Origin: an uncultured Prevotellaceae bacterium
GTDB taxonomy: Bacteria > Bacteroidota > Bacteroidia > Bacteroidales > Bacteroidaceae
Reading direction: 5' to 3'
DNA length: 43,989 bases
Assembly: GCA_902761905.1 (NCBI GenBank)
Contig: CACWMK010000026.1
Location: 1 to 43,989, forward strand
The notes below the pieces were generated by a model, which was not told where the DNA came from, did no database searches, and saw only the letters and a program-made list of their open reading frames with translations. Positions 42,164 through 43,989 of this stretch are shown here, in pieces (the first letter of the stretch is position 1; every line of letters begins with the position of its first letter). The translations under genes and the position numbers were made by a program.

Positions 42164-42691
42164 TTATTTAGAATCAAGTGAATCATTTTTCGTTCCCTTT
42201 TCCTGATGAATTACATAAAAGGTCTTATCATCTATCTTACGAATAAGGAAATTAGCCTTTTCACGTGGTATAGCTACAATTGACGGTCTATTCTTGAACA
42301 CGAATACTGAGCCATCAATTTTTTGACCATAATTCGGAAAGTACTCTTTATAACATACCACTTCATTTAGATGCGAATTGTCTTTTACCTTCTGGTTTTT
42401 ATTTAATATTAGGATTCTATCTCCAATATCGCTGTACAGCCTCCTAATAACAGGCCCAACCCGTTTCTCCACCTCATCTAAATTACAAGCATTGGTAAAA
42501 TAGTAAACCGTATCCCATTCTTCAGGATATAGGTCCGACAGATTTATTATCGTGTCGTTAGCGTTATAACACTCCTTTATCCTCTCATCTATGTCCTTTC
42601 TACAAGATGAGAACAAGGCGAGATTCGCAACAATCAACATAGCATTTAGAAACAAACCGGTTCTAATGCAAGGAATTTTGTAATGCTTCAT
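42164..42691 (-). CDS. Candidate immunity lipoprotein after the first Rhs tip
   Basis: The 175-residue protein starts at ATG 42691 (MKHYKIPCIRTG) and has a lipoprotein signal ending NLALFSSC, so the mature protein is probably lipid-anchored. The body includes YPEEWDTVYYFTNACNLDEVEKRVG and a C-terminal FYVIHQEKG strand. Its start overlaps the end of the first Rhs gene by 29 bp. Gene order, overlap and small size suggest an immunity protein; the family is not recognised with certainty. An earlier in-frame start at 42745 is less likely because it lacks a signal sequence. Confidence 0.65.
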   Translation of the reverse strand: MKHYKIPCIRTGLFLNAMLIVANLALFSSCRKDIDERIKECYNANDTIINLSDLYPEEWDTVYYFTNACNLDEVEKRVGPVIRRLYSDIGDRILILNKNQKVKDNSHLNEVVCYKEYFPNYGQKIDGSVFVFKNRPSIVAIPREKANFLIRKIDDKTFYVIHQEKGTKNDSLDSK

Positions 42692-43976
42692 ATCTACGTA
42701 TTCTATCATTTCCTGGTTTAGGACGCTCTGATGGATACCTTCCATTCTCGTCCAATTGATTAAGTATATTCATTAGCTTTTTACCCTTGGAAGAGTTAAG
42801 TTTTACACGCTCAACTTTATATCCTCCTTTTATCTTTTTAGCTTGATATAATCCTTCTTTCATGTAAACTTTAAGAACAGATATTGCATTTTTATCCATC
42901 TTTGCGCCCTTGTTGTTCTCTCCAATTGCTCTACCAATGATATTATTGTGTAAGTCTACTGACTTGTCGGCATCATTTATGTTAGCAAAGAAGGTCTGGC
43001 CCATGTCAATATATGGATTATCTTCATGAGCATCCCCAACCTGTTTTGCTATATCAGAGCCATATTCGGATGTTATCTGAGCCTGCCATAAAGTATGCCT
43101 AAAAGCTCCGTTTTCACTACCTCTCTCTTCTTGTTCATTGGGTATTGAGCCATATAGAATTTCACCTCTTGTTGCAAAACGTGTTGCATTTGTATTTATA
43201 TTAACAGCACCTTTTGTTACTCCAATTCCAATTCTTGAAGTAATCAGAGGAAGACTTAATCCAAATAGAATTTCTTCTGGCAATCCCAATTCTTTTCCAT
43301 CAGGATCAACGAATATGATTGGATTATTCATACAATACGCATACGGACTAATGCTGTAGTATTTCTCTGCCAATGGGTCGATTCTGTCCCAACGTGCAGT
43401 AATTGGATTATACTGTCTTGCGCCGTAGTCGTAGGTGTTCAGGCCGTGCATCTTGTCAAACTCCTTGCCGTTGTACTTGTGCGACTGGACATTGCTGTCG
43501 GTAGAACCGTCGCAGAACTGCGCTCCGAACGGATAGTAGTTAATCTTTTGGATAACATTTCCTGTCTTAGTGCCATCAGGCTCTGTTACCTGATGGACAT
43601 TTCCTAGATGGTCCTTATCGTAGTAACAGAATGTGAACTCGTCCTGGCTGGTATTATAGATATACTTCTCTGCCTGGCAGTAGCCCTCGTCGAACTGGTA
43701 CTTGTCAATACGGCCGTTCTTCAGCGTCAGACTGCCTTCTAGCAGATAGTCCGTATAGTCTGCACTCAGAATCTCTGAAGGCGCAAGCTCCTTAGTCTTA
43801 CCAACAGCCACAGCCTTGCCTAACTGACGGCGGATATCAAGCTGCTGCTGGATATATCTCACCTCGGCCTCGCATGCAGGACAAGTGCCTCGACAATCAC
43901 CCTGATGATGACACTCGCGTGGCTCATACTCTATCCCATTGGCATCGGCCACCTGCTTACGGATGGTCTTCAGCAC
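42663..43976 (-). CDS. Chimeric Rhs tip: Cys-rich module, short Rhs core and toxin domain
   Basis: The 437-residue protein starts at GTG 43976 with the same Cys-rich module as the TonB-type protein (Cys22, 28, 32, 35). After LGKAVAV it passes through GKTKELAPSEIL directly into the end of an Rhs core (about 72-229: KDHLGNVHQV, YPFGAQF, KYNGKEFDKMHGLNTYDYGA, DPDGKE). Residues 230-437 are a toxin-like domain with AFRHTLW (His294), DAHE (315-318) and DLHNNIIGRA (341-350), resembling DUF6973-type Rhs effector tips. A normal Rhs protein is over 1000 residues, so most of the cage is missing. The window ends 13 bp upstream, so the promoter is not visible. Confidence 0.72.
   Translation of the reverse strand: MLKTIRKQVADANGIEYEPRECHHQGDCRGTCPACEAEVRYIQQQLDIRRQLGKAVAVGKTKELAPSEILSADYTDYLLEGSLTLKNGRIDKYQFDEGYCQAEKYIYNTSQDEFTFCYYDKDHLGNVHQVTEPDGTKTGNVIQKINYYPFGAQFCDGSTDSNVQSHKYNGKEFDKMHGLNTYDYGARQYNPITARWDRIDPLAEKYYSISPYAYCMNNPIIFVDPDGKELGLPEEILFGLSLPLITSRIGIGVTKGAVNINTNATRFATRGEILYGSIPNEQEERGSENGAFRHTLWQAQITSEYGSDIAKQVGDAHEDNPYIDMGQTFFANINDADKSVDLHNNIIGRAIGENNKGAKMDKNAISVLKVYMKEGLYQAKKIKGGYKVERVKLNSSKGKKLMNILNQLDENGRYPSERPKPGNDRIRRYEALQNSLH
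43399..43475. repeat. 77-bp identical Rhs-core repeat, copy B
   Basis: It is identical to 41793-41869 and could serve as the crossover site for exchanging toxin tips. Confidence 0.9.
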
Positions 43977-43989
43977 GCTACATATAGAT
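43802..43989. repeat. 188-bp direct repeat, copy 2 (leader plus Cys-rich module)
   Basis: It matches 38988-39175 with 6 mismatches and runs to the window edge, so the duplication may extend further into the leader and promoter. Confidence 0.95.

Overview
The window looks like chromosomal DNA from a Bacteroidales bacterium, most likely the Prevotella/Segatella group. This rests on the recurring Bacteroidetes -7/-33 promoter signature (TTTG, 19-20 nt, TAnnTTTG), the absence of clear Shine-Dalgarno sites, lineage-typical families (DUF4290, DUF4292, GT90) and the gene order tsaB-DUF4290-murA-rimM-dxr-rseP. No database search was possible, so family names come from motif recognition.

Layout. 1-480: leader-like DNA with a strong leftward promoter, possibly the leader of an rRNA operon lying off the left edge, then an 11-bp tandem repeat. 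483-6240: rightward housekeeping operon (tRNA modification, peptidoglycan, ribosome maturation, isoprenoids, site-2 protease) closed by a terminator. 6255-10488: AEC-type transporter, short ComEC, TerC-family protein and an ArgE-type deacetylase. 10481-14996: leftward operon dut, TPR protein, DUF4292 lipoprotein, EnvC-like murein hydrolase activator. 15145-23414: rightward operon dgt, miaB, lipid-exporter-like ABC transporter and two LTA-synthase/sulfatase-type membrane enzymes. 23406-34522: mosaic of envelope-glycan genes on both strands: lipid A acyltransferase, GT90, GT11 fucosyltransferase-like, a GT87 protein fused to a SUMF1-like domain, GT2 enzymes, a second GT87, WecE/RffA aminotransferase, GtrA flippase and a GT4. 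34519-37683: two outer-membrane beta-barrel-like proteins. 37833-39222: terminator, radical SAM activase-like gene and its overlapping Cys-rich TonB-type partner. 39285-40210: a Y1/REP-type transposase with inverted ends. 40274-43989: an Rhs toxin-tip locus with two different toxin tips and three candidate immunity genes.

Most of the window supports envelope building: peptidoglycan precursor (MurA), isoprenoid carrier supply (Dxr), lipid A acylation and export, head-group transfer, glycosylation and septal peptidoglycan hydrolase control (EnvC-like).

The most unusual part is the right end. A short Rhs tip carrying a toxin is fused directly to a Cys-rich N-terminal module. A nearly identical copy of that module (188 bp, 6 mismatches) starts the TonB-type gene about 4.8 kb away, and that gene overlaps a radical SAM gene. 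A second Rhs tip carries a His/Cys pair like clan CD peptidases and overlaps the first of two tandem membrane-anchored candidate immunity genes. Other points are an in-frame GT87-SUMF fusion joined through an apparent internal signal peptide, MurA with Asp in place of the fosfomycin-target Cys, and several promoters that sit directly against start codons.
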